The position numbers and the translations under genes are program-made. A stretch of DNA of 64,000 nucleotides from Planococcus donghaensis (GTDB lineage Bacteria > Bacillota > Bacilli > Bacillales_A > Planococcaceae), in the NCBI RefSeq assembly GCF_001687665.2, contig NZ_CP016543.2, positions 1,426,001 to 1,490,000 of the forward strand. The letters run 5' to 3'. The notes beneath the pieces are model-generated. The model searched no databases. It was not told the DNA's origin and saw nothing but the letters and a program-made list of their open reading frames with translations. Below, piece after piece: positions 11,192-19,536 of the stretch. Every line of letters starts with the position of its first letter. Positions within the stretch are counted from its first letter, which is position 1.

Positions 11192-11232
11192 AAGAGCCGC
11201 TTCGGGTAGTACCCGAAGCGGCTCTTTTTTTT
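11192..11232 (+). terminator. Terminator after dnaG-sigA
   Basis: 16-bp perfect stem AAGAGCCGCTTCGGGT with its reverse complement around loop AGT, followed by a T run. Confidence 0.95.
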
Positions 11233-11262
11233 GGAATGAAAAACACGAATTCGAGTTAAAGC

Positions 11263-11313
11263 TTGAATTCGTCTTAATTTTCCCTATATAATGAAAGTTG
11301 TAAGCGTATTCAT
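11263..11313 (+). promoter_or_regulatory. Acyl-CoA dehydrogenase promoter with cre site
   Basis: TTGAAT (11263-11268), 18-nt spacer, TATAAT (11287-11292). At 11298-11313, covering the likely start of transcription, TTGTAAGCGTATTCAT matches the CcpA cre consensus WTGNAANCGNWNNCAW at every position. Repression by CcpA during growth on preferred sugars is the expected effect. Confidence 0.8.
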
Positions 11314-11334
11314 AACAAAGGGGATGTAAAACAA

Positions 11335-12477
11335 ATGAATTTTGATTTGACACAAGAACAACAAATGATCAAAAAAACCATCAAAGAGTTTTCTGATAAG
11401 GTGGTAGCACCTGGTGCGATCGATCGTGACCGTTCTAAAGCGTTTCCAACTGAAATTTTCAAACAGCTGTCTGACATGGGGATGATGGGCTTGCCGTTTG
11501 ATGAAAAGTACGGTGGATCAGGAGCGGATACAACTAGTTTTGCTATTGTGACAGAAGAATTGAGCCGCGTTTGTGCTTCTACTGGAATTACTTATTCTGC
11601 ACATATTTCACTTGGCGGAGCACCACTGAATTTATTTGGAACAGAAGAACAAAAAGAAAAATACTTAACGCCGATTTGTACAGGCGAATCATTTGGCGCT
11701 TTTGGTTTAACAGAACCCAATGCTGGATCAGATGCAGGAGGAACTGAAACTCGTGCAATTGAAGATGGCGACGATTGGGTGATTAACGGTTCAAAAGTAT
11801 ATATTACAAATGCTAGTCACGCAAAACATTTAGCCATTACAGCAATTACGGGAATGGAAAATGGCAAGAAAGAAATTAGTGCTATTATTGTGCCGACTGA
11901 TGCAGAAGGCTTTACGATTATTGATAACTATGAAAAAATGGGGCTGCATTCTTCCAACACTACAGAGTTAGTGTTAGAAAATGTTCGTGTGCCGAAAGAG
12001 AACTTGTTAGGCAAGCGTGGAGACGGCTTTAAGCAATTTCTAGTAACATTGGATGGCGGACGTATAGGAATCGCTGCAATGGCTGTAGGGATTGCACAAG
12101 GCGCGTTTAACAAAGCCCTTGCTTATTCTAAAGAACGTAAACAATTCGGCAAAACTTTATCTGAGTTCCAAGTAACGCAATTCAAGCTGGCAGATATGGC
12201 CATGAAAATAGAATTGGCTCGTAATATGGTATACAAAGCTGCTTGGTTAAAAGACCAAGGCCGACCGTTTACAAAAGAAGCTTCAATGGCGAAGTTATAT
12301 GCTTCTGAAATTTCGATGGAAGTTGCAGATGAAGCGATTCAAATTCACGGTGGCTATGGTTACATGAAAGAATACGAAGTAGAACGGTACATGCGTGATG
12401 CGAAATTACTGGAAATCGGTGAAGGAACGTCTGAAATTCAGCGTATGGTTATCGCACGACAAATCGGTTGTTATTAA
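11335..12477 (+). CDS. Acyl-CoA dehydrogenase (short/branched-chain type)
   Basis: FAD enzyme that introduces the alpha-beta double bond in acyl-CoA, for fatty-acid or branched-chain amino-acid degradation. It has the family N-terminal helical domain, the FGLTEPNAGSDAGG signature, the C-terminal QIHGGYGYMKEYEVERYMRDAK signature segment, and EGTSEIQR with the likely catalytic Glu. Length, 380 aa, is typical and resembles MmgC/AcdA types. It stands alone between terminators with its own promoter and cre site. Chain-length preference cannot be read from sequence. Confidence 0.93.
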   Translation: MNFDLTQEQQMIKKTIKEFSDKVVAPGAIDRDRSKAFPTEIFKQLSDMGMMGLPFDEKYGGSGADTTSFAIVTEELSRVCASTGITYSAHISLGGAPLNLFGTEEQKEKYLTPICTGESFGAFGLTEPNAGSDAGGTETRAIEDGDDWVINGSKVYITNASHAKHLAITAITGMENGKKEISAIIVPTDAEGFTIIDNYEKMGLHSSNTTELVLENVRVPKENLLGKRGDGFKQFLVTLDGGRIGIAAMAVGIAQGAFNKALAYSKERKQFGKTLSEFQVTQFKLADMAMKIELARNMVYKAAWLKDQGRPFTKEASMAKLYASEISMEVADEAIQIHGGYGYMKEYEVERYMRDAKLLEIGEGTSEIQRMVIARQIGCY

Positions 12478-12482
12478 AAAAG

Positions 12483-12514
12483 GAAGCCCTGCAAATCGCA
12501 GGGCTTCGTTCATT
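12483..12514 (+). terminator. Terminator after the acyl-CoA dehydrogenase
   Basis: 10-bp stem GAAGCCCTGC/GCAGGGCTTC with loop AAATC. The following T tract is weak (GTTCATTT). Confidence 0.75.
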
Positions 12515-12706
12515 TAAAATGATTTGTCGATAATAAAACAAACGAACACGAGAGAAAGACGAATTAGCTGAAATTAAATTACTGTTTTTGTCACAAACAA
12601 GGAAAAGTTATCTGTTAAGACTTTTCGTTTCAATGATAATACAGTACAATAATGAATGATACGAATAATATCATCAAGCAGAACTTAGTAGAGGGAGGGG
12701 TAACGG

Positions 12707-13090
12707 ATGCAAAAAAATGCAATTGTACCTTATATCTTAATCATGGCGTTCGGTATTGGGTTAATTTTCTTCTTATCAGTACAAGGAGTTAGCAACGAAG
12801 CTGAAATCGCTGAAGAACATGCAACAGAAGAAGAAGGTGGCGGAGAAGCTGCAGAAGGCGAAGGAGAAGCTTCAGGAGATTTTGATCCAGAAGCAACTGC
12901 TCAAGCAAACTGTATTTCTTGTCACGGTTCAAGCTATGAAGGCGGAGTAGGTCCATCTCTAGTAGCTACAGAACTTCCACAAGAAGACATCGAAGATATT
13001 TTGGTTAACGGTAAAGGCGGTATGCCAGGCGGACTTGTTGAAGAAGCAAACGCAGCGGCAATGGCTGAGTGGGTTTTATCACTCGAATAG
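12707..13090 (+). CDS. cccA: Membrane-anchored cytochrome c (CccA, c-550 type)
   Basis: Small c-type cytochrome that carries electrons on the outer face of the membrane to the terminal oxidase. One N-terminal transmembrane helix (about residues 5-27) is followed by a very acidic, Glu/Gly/Ala-rich linker (about 32-68). A single-haem domain then carries CISCH (Cys-x-x-Cys-His, about residues 69-73) and a downstream Met in GGMPGG as probable axial ligand. CccA lies beside sigA in B. subtilis, consistent with this call. GGGAGGGG precedes the ATG. Confidence 0.92.
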   Translation: MQKNAIVPYILIMAFGIGLIFFLSVQGVSNEAEIAEEHATEEEGGGEAAEGEGEASGDFDPEATAQANCISCHGSSYEGGVGPSLVATELPQEDIEDILVNGKGGMPGGLVEEANAAAMAEWVLSLE

Positions 13091-13101
13091 TAGTTAAAGA
13101 T

Positions 13102-13133
13102 ACCCTTAGTTCTTCTAGAACTAAGGGTTTTTC
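13102..13133 (+). terminator. Terminator after cccA
   Basis: 12-bp stem ACCCTTAGTTCT with AGAACTAAGGGT, loop TCT, then TTTTTCT. Confidence 0.92.
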
Positions 13134-13154
13134 TGTTAAATTAGGGGGATCCGA

Positions 13155-13868
13155 ATGAATGCTCAACAATTATCACATCGGTTAACAAGAGTGGCCCATC
13201 ACGTACCAAAAGGCGCAGTCGTAGCGGATATTGGAAGCGATCATGCTTATTTGCCTTGTTATTTGGTATTAAACGGCGTAATTGAAAAAGCCATAGCTGG
13301 AGAAGTCGTGAAAGGTCCATTTGAGTCAGCACAAAAACAAGTTCAACAAGAACTGTTGACAGAGAAAATTGAAGTTCGTTTGGCAAGTGGACTTGATGCA
13401 ATTTCACCCGAAGATGGCATTACTGCTGTAACGATTGCAGGGATGGGTGGTCCTTTGATATGCTCAATATTAGAACATGGTAGTGAAAAATTAGCAGGTG
13501 TAGAAAGATTAATCTTGCAGCCGAATGTTCATGCCAAAGCAATTCGTGACTGGGCCGTTTTAAACGAATGGAATATAGTAGAAGAAGAAATATTGAAAGA
13601 AAACGAAAAGATTTATGAAATTTTAGTGCTTGAAAAAGCGCAATCACGGATTTCATGGTCGCCTCAACAATTATTAATGGGGCCAGAGTTACTAAAACAG
13701 AAAACAGCAATTTTCCAAGAAAAATGGATGCGTGAAAGCGCACAATGGAAAAAGATTGTGGCATCTATGGAAGCTACTGCACAAACTGTTGAAATTGTGG
13801 AGAAAAAACAAGAACTCGTTAAAAAAATACAATTGGTAGAAGAGGTGTTGCAACGTGAAAATTCCTAA
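13155..13868 (+). CDS. trmK: tRNA (adenine-22-N1)-methyltransferase TrmK
   Basis: SAM-dependent enzyme that methylates N1 of A22 in the D-loop of certain bacterial tRNAs. The Rossmann motif I is visible as VADIGSDHAYLP (about residues 23-34), followed by AGEVVKGPF and the GMGGPLI segment. A long C-terminal coiled-coil-like tail (about residues 170-237) is as expected for the family. Length is 237 aa. It overlaps the next gene by 14 nt, and this trmK-yqfO pairing is conserved in Firmicutes. Confidence 0.93.
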   Translation: MNAQQLSHRLTRVAHHVPKGAVVADIGSDHAYLPCYLVLNGVIEKAIAGEVVKGPFESAQKQVQQELLTEKIEVRLASGLDAISPEDGITAVTIAGMGGPLICSILEHGSEKLAGVERLILQPNVHAKAIRDWAVLNEWNIVEEEILKENEKIYEILVLEKAQSRISWSPQQLLMGPELLKQKTAIFQEKWMRESAQWKKIVASMEATAQTVEIVEKKQELVKKIQLVEEVLQRENS

Positions 13869-14967
13869 TGGACACCAAATCATTGAGGAATTCGAAAAGT
13901 GGTCACCAAAATATTTAGCCATGGAAGGCGATCCAATCGGCTTGCATGTAGGAACATTAAACAAGAAAATCGAACGTGTATTAGTAACATTAGATGTCAA
14001 TGATGAAGTAGTTGAAGAAGCCATTGCGAAAGGTGCGGGGTTAATAATTGCGCATCATCCACCAATATTTCGTCCATTAAAAAACTTACAAACGGATTTC
14101 CCGCAAGGTCGTTTAATGGAAAAGCTGATCAAATCGGATATTGCAGTATACGCAGCACACACTAATTTAGACGTTGCAGTAGGCGGTGTGAATGATTTAT
14201 TGGCGACAGCGCTAGGTTTAAAAAACACCAAAGTGTTAGTTCCAACTTATGAAGCAGAATTAGTTAAAATCGCGGTATTCGTTCCTGAAACTCATGAAGA
14301 AGCAGTTCGCGAAGCGTTAGCTAAAGCTGGAGCTGGAGCAATTGGGGATTATGAAGCGTGCAGTTATACGTTGTCTGGTACAGGGCGTTTCCGTCCAACA
14401 AACGATGCGGATCCTTATATTGGAGAAGCTGGTAAAATGGAAGTAACTGCGGAGTCGAAAGTAGAAGTAGTGGTCCGCAAAAACGAAAAAGACCGCGTAA
14501 TCAAAGCAATGATTTCAGCGCATCCTTATGAAGAAGTGGCTTATGATGTCTTTACGTTAGAAAACAAAGAAATCCCAATGGGGCTTGGTCGTGTAGGTAC
14601 ACTTGAAACACCAATGACGTTAGCCGAATTTGCCGAGTGGACAAAACAACAACTAGCTGTACCTGCTCTTCGTGTTGTAGGCGCACCTGACACCGTAATC
14701 AAAAAAGTAGCGGTACTCGGTGGCGATGGCAATAAATACATTCAACAAGCAAAACGTTCAGGGGCAGATGTATACGTAACAGGTGATTTGTATTTCCACG
14801 TAGCGCAAGACGCACAAGACATTGGATTAAATGTTGTCGATCCTGGTCATCATGTTGAAAAAGTGATGATTCAAGGTGTCGTGGACCATATGTCTAAGCA
14901 ACAACCAACTTGGCAATGTGAATTTTTACCGTCCGAAACGAATACCGAACCTTTTCGATTTATGTAA
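13855..14967 (+). CDS. yqfO: Nif3-like dinuclear metal-centre protein (YqfO)
   Basis: Member of the NIF3/DUF34 family, whose biochemical role is unsettled; some members have GTP cyclohydrolase I-like proposals. Metal-ligand segments IIAHHPPIF (about residue 65) and AHTNLD are at the N-terminal half, and GHHVEK near the C-terminus. A central insertion of about 100 residues (about 130-230) fits the PII/CutA-like domain of Firmicute versions. The start is GTG 13855, inside trmK, behind AGAGGTG. Length, 370 aa, matches the inserted form. Confidence 0.92.
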   Translation: MKIPNGHQIIEEFEKWSPKYLAMEGDPIGLHVGTLNKKIERVLVTLDVNDEVVEEAIAKGAGLIIAHHPPIFRPLKNLQTDFPQGRLMEKLIKSDIAVYAAHTNLDVAVGGVNDLLATALGLKNTKVLVPTYEAELVKIAVFVPETHEEAVREALAKAGAGAIGDYEACSYTLSGTGRFRPTNDADPYIGEAGKMEVTAESKVEVVVRKNEKDRVIKAMISAHPYEEVAYDVFTLENKEIPMGLGRVGTLETPMTLAEFAEWTKQQLAVPALRVVGAPDTVIKKVAVLGGDGNKYIQQAKRSGADVYVTGDLYFHVAQDAQDIGLNVVDPGHHVEKVMIQGVVDHMSKQQPTWQCEFLPSETNTEPFRFM

Positions 14968-14994
14968 GAAGAAGCTGAGGCTTCTTCTTTTTTT
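14966..14994 (+). terminator. Terminator after trmK-yqfO
   Basis: AAGAAGAAGC with GCTTCTTCTT-type pairing (arms about 14966-14975 and 14980-14989), followed by a T run. Confidence 0.88.
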
Positions 14995-15043
14995 ACGAAA
15001 ATTTTATCGGTGGGTAATTTCAAGAGCGGGCTTATAGGGCATC

Positions 15044-15079
15044 AAAAAAGAGACGCAAAGTGTTTTGCGTCTCTTTTTT
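15044..15079. terminator. Second terminator-like hairpin
   Basis: 16-bp stem AAAAAAGAGACGCAAA with its reverse complement, flanked by A and T runs so able to act in both directions. With the preceding terminator it insulates the next promoter. The 366-nt gap 14968-15333 otherwise holds only the promoter/operator below. Confidence 0.85.
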
Positions 15080-15203
15080 AGTATCGATAAAGGAAGAATG
15101 GATTGCCTAAACAAAAGAACAATAAATTTGTATTTACACGGTACTACTAACCGGGTGGTTGAGAAAAATAATAACTTGAATGGGAGGCTAAACTAATATT
15201 TAC

Positions 15204-15233
15204 TTGCAAATAGTAATGATTACTATTTATAAT
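15204..15233 (+). promoter_or_regulatory. Promoter with Zur-like operator for the FAD oxidoreductase
   Basis: TTGCAA (-35, 15204-15209), 18-nt spacer, TATAAT (-10, 15228-15233). The spacer is filled by a perfect inverted repeat: AAATAGTAAT (15208-15217), central G, and its reverse complement (15219-15228). The core TAGTAATGATTACTA differs from the Bacillus Zur core TCGTAATNATTACGA at one position per half-site and fits Fur or PerR boxes less well (two mismatches per half). Confidence 0.75.
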
Positions 15234-15333
15234 AAGGACATATAAACTCTCTATTTGTATTGATAGGGAAATGTGTTTAATTACTACTTACAGCAAGTCG
15301 AGCTATAAGGGTCAACGAAAAGGAGAAAAAACG

Positions 15334-16509
15334 ATGTATAAATGCGTAATTATTGGTGGCGGAGTTCACGGAATAACAATGGCAAACTATCTGATAAAGC
15401 TCAATAAAGTGACACAGGACGAGTTATTAATTATTGATCCTCATGATAAACCATTAGCCAATTGGCAACGCTGTACAAATCAAATTTCCATGCCTTTTTT
15501 GCGCTCTCCAATTGTTCATCACCTTGATCTTAATCCACTTAGTTTAGAAGCTTTTGTGAAATCCAATCGTAATAACGAAAATGCTTCTTTTCTGGGAAGG
15601 TTGAAACGACCTTCACGCTTGTTATTCGAAGAGCATTGCCAATGTCTTATCGAAAACATAGCTTTAAAAAAATGTTGGAAACAAGGTTCTGTTAAAGCAA
15701 TCAGTCAGCATGAAGAGGGGTGGCAAATCGAACTGCAAAGCAATCAGATTTTATATGGACAAAATGTCGTGTTAGCTATCGGTAATAGTGAGGAACTGAA
15801 TTGGCCAGAGTGGGCAATACCATTGAAAAAACATCCCGAAGCTCCAGTTCATCACATATTTGATATAAATCTTCCAGATCTTGAAACTATGAAGCCTCCT
15901 TTTACGGTCATCGGAGGTGGAACAACTGCTGTCCATTTGACCCTTAAATTACATAGCTTGTTTCCAAACCAAGTGACATTAGTTAAACGTCACTCATTCC
16001 GAATTCACGATTTCGACAGCGACCCGGGTTGGCTAGGTCCTAAAAAGCAAACAGCTTTTCGCAAGACGAAAGCTTATCAAAAACGACGAGAACAAATCGT
16101 TAATGCTCGAAATAAAGGATCAATTCCTCGCGATTTACACATCAAGCTGCTTCACCAAAAAAGACGAAACAACAATATCGTTTTGGATGGACAGGTTCAC
16201 GAAGGAAAAGTGGAAAATGGAATGATACATCTTTACGACGACGCAAAACAATTACTTCAACAAAGTGGCACCGTCTTATTGGCGACGGGATTTCAATCAC
16301 TACTGCCAGGGAAAAGCTGGTTAATGCCAGCCATTGAAGAAAATTGTTTGGAATGTGCAGCGTGTGGTTATCCAATTGTCACTACACATCTACAATGGGG
16401 ACCCAACTTGTATGTGATGGGGGGCTTAGCAGAACTTGAGGTTGGACCAATTGCTAGGAATATCTCGGGAGCTCGCCAAGCAGCTGAATGTATTGCGCAG
16501 GCACTTTAG
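15334..16509 (+). CDS. FAD/NAD(P)-binding oxidoreductase, SidA/IucD-like fold
   Basis: Probable flavin-dependent monooxygenase-like protein; substrate unknown. The N-terminal FAD Rossmann motif GGGVHG (residues 8-13) and a second nucleotide-binding motif, FTVIGGGTTAVH (about 190-201), are clear. The C-terminal region LYVMGGLAELEVGPIARNISGARQA resembles the FAD-closing end of lysine/ornithine N-hydroxylase-like proteins. Unusual is a C-x2-C-x2-C cluster (C338, C341, C344). ATG 15334 follows AAAGGAG with 8-nt spacing; the frame runs open upstream to 15271. Its promoter carries a Zur-like operator, suggesting induction when zinc is scarce. No siderophore or metallophore synthase genes are nearby. 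Confidence 0.8.
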   Translation: MYKCVIIGGGVHGITMANYLIKLNKVTQDELLIIDPHDKPLANWQRCTNQISMPFLRSPIVHHLDLNPLSLEAFVKSNRNNENASFLGRLKRPSRLLFEEHCQCLIENIALKKCWKQGSVKAISQHEEGWQIELQSNQILYGQNVVLAIGNSEELNWPEWAIPLKKHPEAPVHHIFDINLPDLETMKPPFTVIGGGTTAVHLTLKLHSLFPNQVTLVKRHSFRIHDFDSDPGWLGPKKQTAFRKTKAYQKRREQIVNARNKGSIPRDLHIKLLHQKRRNNNIVLDGQVHEGKVENGMIHLYDDAKQLLQQSGTVLLATGFQSLLPGKSWLMPAIEENCLECAACGYPIVTTHLQWGPNLYVMGGLAELEVGPIARNISGARQAAECIAQAL

Positions 16510-16555
16510 TAGAAGATTAGAGGTGTTGATAGAAAGACGGAAAGGTGGAACAAAA

Positions 16556-16909
16556 GTGAATGAGCGCATAATGGAATTTTTATGGCGGAGCGAAGTGGCT
16601 AAGCTTCCGGAAGAAAAAAAACGTCTATATCGGTTTATTGTAGAACAAGAAGATATGCTAGCCGAAAAAGCAGTTACCGTAGAAGATTTCTATAGCTTAT
16701 TGATAAAGCAATCTCCTGTTGATTTGGCGGTTGCCCAATTTCGTTTGCCTTACAACCGTATTGTGAAATTGATGTTGGAAATTGAGGTTGAATTAGAACA
16801 GAAAATCAGCAAACGATACAAAACAGTAAAATGGATTGATTTTACCAACCACTCTATAGAATCAACAAATTCAGGTGAAAATAAGTTGCTTTTTTTGTTC
16901 GTTAATTAA
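16556..16909 (+). CDS. Hypothetical protein
   Basis: Not recognised. Predicted 117-residue soluble, mostly helical, charged protein with no signal peptide or membrane segment. The middle (QFRLPYNRIVKLMLEIE) looks like a helix-turn-helix-sized segment, but this is only suggestive. GTG 16556 is chosen because AAAGGTGG lies 7 nt upstream; the frame also runs open back to 16436 over the oxidoreductase. It starts 46 nt after that gene with no terminator between, so it may be co-transcribed and share its control. Confidence 0.6.
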   Translation: MNERIMEFLWRSEVAKLPEEKKRLYRFIVEQEDMLAEKAVTVEDFYSLLIKQSPVDLAVAQFRLPYNRIVKLMLEIEVELEQKISKRYKTVKWIDFTNHSIESTNSGENKLLFLFVN

Positions 16910-17060
16910 AAATAAGTGTGAAGAGATGAAAATTTTATCTGTTCTGTAAATTGTAATAGGATAATTTCATGAAAAAATGCTTATAGTAGGGAGCTGTATT
17001 TCACCATCAAATATGAAGATGTTCATTTTGAAACTGGTTAAAGGTTTTTTTGAGAGGATC

Positions 17061-17107
17061 AAAAAAAAACGGTCGCAAAAGTTAGCGTTTAACTTTTGCG
17101 ACCGTTT
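17061..17107 (-). terminator. Terminator of ispH
   Basis: 18-bp stem (arms 17067-17084 and 17090-17107) with a nine-A tract on the plus strand that reads as a U run on the minus transcript. Confidence 0.93.
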
Positions 17108-17111
17108 GTAA

Positions 17112-18092
17112 TTATTCACCTACCGGATAAGGCTCAATGCGATCCGATGGTTTCGGGTGTTTGATTTTTGGTAAAATTTTATTGAGTGGTACAGAACGAG
17201 TTAACTGATGAGTGCTTGAGTCTGCTGGGTCGTAAAGGTCCAAGAATTTCATCACTTCTTTAACGATTGGTGTTGGGGTAGAGGCACCTGCTGTAATGCC
17301 TACCGTTTCAACGCCTTCTAACCATTCTAACTTTAACTCAGACAAATCAGAAATGCGATATGCAGGAGTACCTGCAATGTCTTGAGACACTTGTGCTAAA
17401 CGATTTGAGTTATTGCTCATTGGGTCTCCAATAACTAACAATAAATCAGTATCGCCTGCTTGTTGTGCGACAGCTTCTTGACGCACTTGCGTAGCCAAGC
17501 AAATTTCTTTATGAACTTCAGACTGAGGGAATTTTTCTTTCAAGCGTTCCATCATGTCCACAACGTCCCATTGACTCATGGTTGTTTGGTTGGTCACAAT
17601 AATTTTTTCGGAATCGAGTTCTAATTGATTAACGTCTTCCACACTTTCTACTAAATGAACCATATCAGGTGCGACCCCAATTGCGCCTTCCGGTTCAGGG
17701 TGTCCACTTTTTCCGATATAGACAATTTGGTAGCCATCTGCCGTTTTCTCACGGATCAAGTCATGAGTAACGGTAACGTCAGGACATGTTGCATCAATCG
17801 ATACTAAACCTTTACGTCTTGCTAATTCGCGAACTTGTGGAGAAACACCGTGCGCAGTAAAGATAACCGTACCACTCTCTACTTTTTCCAAAATTTCAAG
17901 ACGGTTTGGGCCATCCAATGTAATAATGCCGTCTTCTTCAAAAGCATCTGTTACGTGTTTATTATGGACAATCATTCCTAGTATATAAATGGGGCGTGGT
18001 AAACTTTCGTCCATCGCAGCATTTTTTGCGATAACCATCGCATCGACCACTCCGTAACAATATCCTCTTGGCGATATTTTCATAACTTTCAT
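17112..18092 (-). CDS. ispH: 4-hydroxy-3-methylbut-2-enyl diphosphate reductase (IspH)
   Basis: Last step of the MEP pathway: HMBPP to IPP and DMAPP, using a [4Fe-4S] cluster. The three cluster cysteines are present at C12 (PRGYCYG), C103 (ATCPDVT) and C198 (EICLATQ), with the substrate histidines in TAHGVS and GHPEPEG and the TNQTT motif. AAAGGAG lies upstream of a TTG-ATG pair; ATG 18092 is preferred, TTG 18095 is possible, and the open frame extends to 18125. It is divergent from cshB. Confidence 0.95.
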   Translation of the reverse strand: MKVMKISPRGYCYGVVDAMVIAKNAAMDESLPRPIYILGMIVHNKHVTDAFEEDGIITLDGPNRLEILEKVESGTVIFTAHGVSPQVRELARRKGLVSIDATCPDVTVTHDLIREKTADGYQIVYIGKSGHPEPEGAIGVAPDMVHLVESVEDVNQLELDSEKIIVTNQTTMSQWDVVDMMERLKEKFPQSEVHKEICLATQVRQEAVAQQAGDTDLLLVIGDPMSNNSNRLAQVSQDIAGTPAYRISDLSELKLEWLEGVETVGITAGASTPTPIVKEVMKFLDLYDPADSSTHQLTRSVPLNKILPKIKHPKPSDRIEPYPVGE

Positions 18093-18131
18093 CAAGTACC
18101 GCGCTCCTTTCAATTTCACAATCATATATTC

Positions 18132-18160
18132 ATTATAACGGAGACGGCACAGCTTTACAA
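18132..18160 (-). promoter_or_regulatory. ispH promoter
   Basis: Minus strand: TTGTAA (18160-18155), 17-nt spacer, TATAAT (18137-18132). Confidence 0.75.
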
Positions 18161-18189
18161 AAGTTGCATCGCGTAAAGCGGTGATTTTA

Positions 18190-18198
18190 TGCTATAAT
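18190..18198 (+). promoter_or_regulatory. cshB promoter (extended -10)
   Basis: TGCTATAAT is an extended -10 with no recognisable -35 at normal spacing. It sits 30 nt before the cshB ATG. Confidence 0.6.
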
Positions 18199-18228
18199 GT
18201 CTAGAGCGTAAGGAGGGAATTTAATCCC

Positions 18229-19524
18229 ATGACAAAATTTAACGAATACCCATTCAAACCGTTTCTATTAGAAGCGGTAGAAAAACTTGGTTTTACGGAA
18301 CCAACACAGATCCAAAAGGAAATGATGCCCCATATATTGAAAGGCACAAGTGCAATTGGACAATCCCATACAGGGACTGGAAAAACGCATAGTTTCATTA
18401 TTCCCATTGTAGAACGTATTGACGTCAGCAAACAGGAAGTGCAGGCGGTAATTTCAGCACCGACACGTGAACTTGGAACGCAGATCTTCAATGAGTTGCA
18501 AAAACTAGTTGTTGGATCAGGCATTGAAGTAAAATCGTTTATCGGTGGTACGGACAAACAACGTTCGATTAACAAGTTGAAAACACAACCCCACATCGTC
18601 GTTGGAACCCCTGGTCGATTAAGAGACTTAGTAAAAGAAAACGCTTTGTTGGTTCACACAGGTAAAATTCTTGTAGTGGATGAAGCAGATTTAGCTTTCG
18701 ATCTTGGCTTTATCGAAGAAATTGACCAAGTAGCTGGAAAAATGAAAGATGATCTAGAAATGTATGTCTTTTCAGCCACAATTCCTGAAAAACTAAAACC
18801 ATTCTTGAAAAAATACATGGAGTCACCTATCCATGTGAAAATTGGCGACAAACGTCCTACTGCAGATGGTTTAGACTTTTACCTAGTGCCCGTAAGAAGC
18901 AAAAAGAAAATGGATCGCTTGCAAGATGTGATGAAAGTAATCAATCCTTATTTAGCGATTATTTTCGTCAACACTCGTACAAATGCGGATTATGTTGCAG
19001 ATCAATTAGCGAAAGAAGGCATTCGTGTTGGACGTGTTCACGGCGATTTAGCCCCACGTGAACGCGTCAAAATGATGCGTCAAATTCGCGACTTGGAATA
19101 TCAATACATTGTAGCGACAGATCTTGCAGCTCGAGGAATTGATATTCAAGGCGTTAGCCATGTCATCAACTATGAATTGCCGGAAGACCTGGAATTCTTT
19201 ATCCACCGTGTAGGCCGTACAGCTCGCGCGGGCATGAAAGGATTAGCGATTACGCTATTCAAGCCAGAAGAAGACGATGCGATTGTTCGTATTGAGAAAA
19301 TGGGCATTCCTTTCCAACAAAAAGATATTGTGAAAGGCGAATTTGTCGACTTGAAAGAGCGTCATAGCCGGACAACACGTACTAGAAAAGTGAACGAAGC
19401 AGACGCGAAAGCGAAAACAATGGTTCACAAACCGAAAAAAGTAAGACCAATGTACAAGAAGAAGATGAAGTGGAAAATGGACGAAATCAAAAAAATGGAA
19501 CGACGCAAAAATCGTAAAAAATAA
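18229..19524 (+). CDS. cshB: DEAD-box RNA helicase CshB
   Basis: ATP-dependent RNA helicase, cold-shock type, that remodels mRNA and ribosomal RNA structure. Motifs in order: Q motif (FTEPTQIQ), Walker A SHTGTGKT, PTREL, TPGR, VVDEAD, SAT, then the second RecA-like domain with ARGID and HRVGRTARAG. The C-terminal tail of about 70 residues is strongly basic (KPKKVRPMYKKKMKWK), as in RNA-binding extensions. It is located next to nfo as in B. subtilis yqfR-yqfS. Confidence 0.94.
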   Translation: MTKFNEYPFKPFLLEAVEKLGFTEPTQIQKEMMPHILKGTSAIGQSHTGTGKTHSFIIPIVERIDVSKQEVQAVISAPTRELGTQIFNELQKLVVGSGIEVKSFIGGTDKQRSINKLKTQPHIVVGTPGRLRDLVKENALLVHTGKILVVDEADLAFDLGFIEEIDQVAGKMKDDLEMYVFSATIPEKLKPFLKKYMESPIHVKIGDKRPTADGLDFYLVPVRSKKKMDRLQDVMKVINPYLAIIFVNTRTNADYVADQLAKEGIRVGRVHGDLAPRERVKMMRQIRDLEYQYIVATDLAARGIDIQGVSHVINYELPEDLEFFIHRVGRTARAGMKGLAITLFKPEEDDAIVRIEKMGIPFQQKDIVKGEFVDLKERHSRTTRTRKVNEADAKAKTMVHKPKKVRPMYKKKMKWKMDEIKKMERRKNRKK

Positions 19525-19536
19525 GGAGATAGGTCA

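Noticed and set aside
10907-11353. 148-aa minus-strand open frame
   Set aside because: Shadow of the end of sigA running through the sigA terminator and the next promoter.
15204-15233. Fur or PerR box reading of the palindrome before the oxidoreductase
   Set aside because: Both consensus cores mismatch two positions per half-site, against one for Zur.
16436-16555. N-terminal extension of the small unknown protein
   Set aside because: It lies inside the oxidoreductase gene with no ribosome site; GTG 16556 has a good one.
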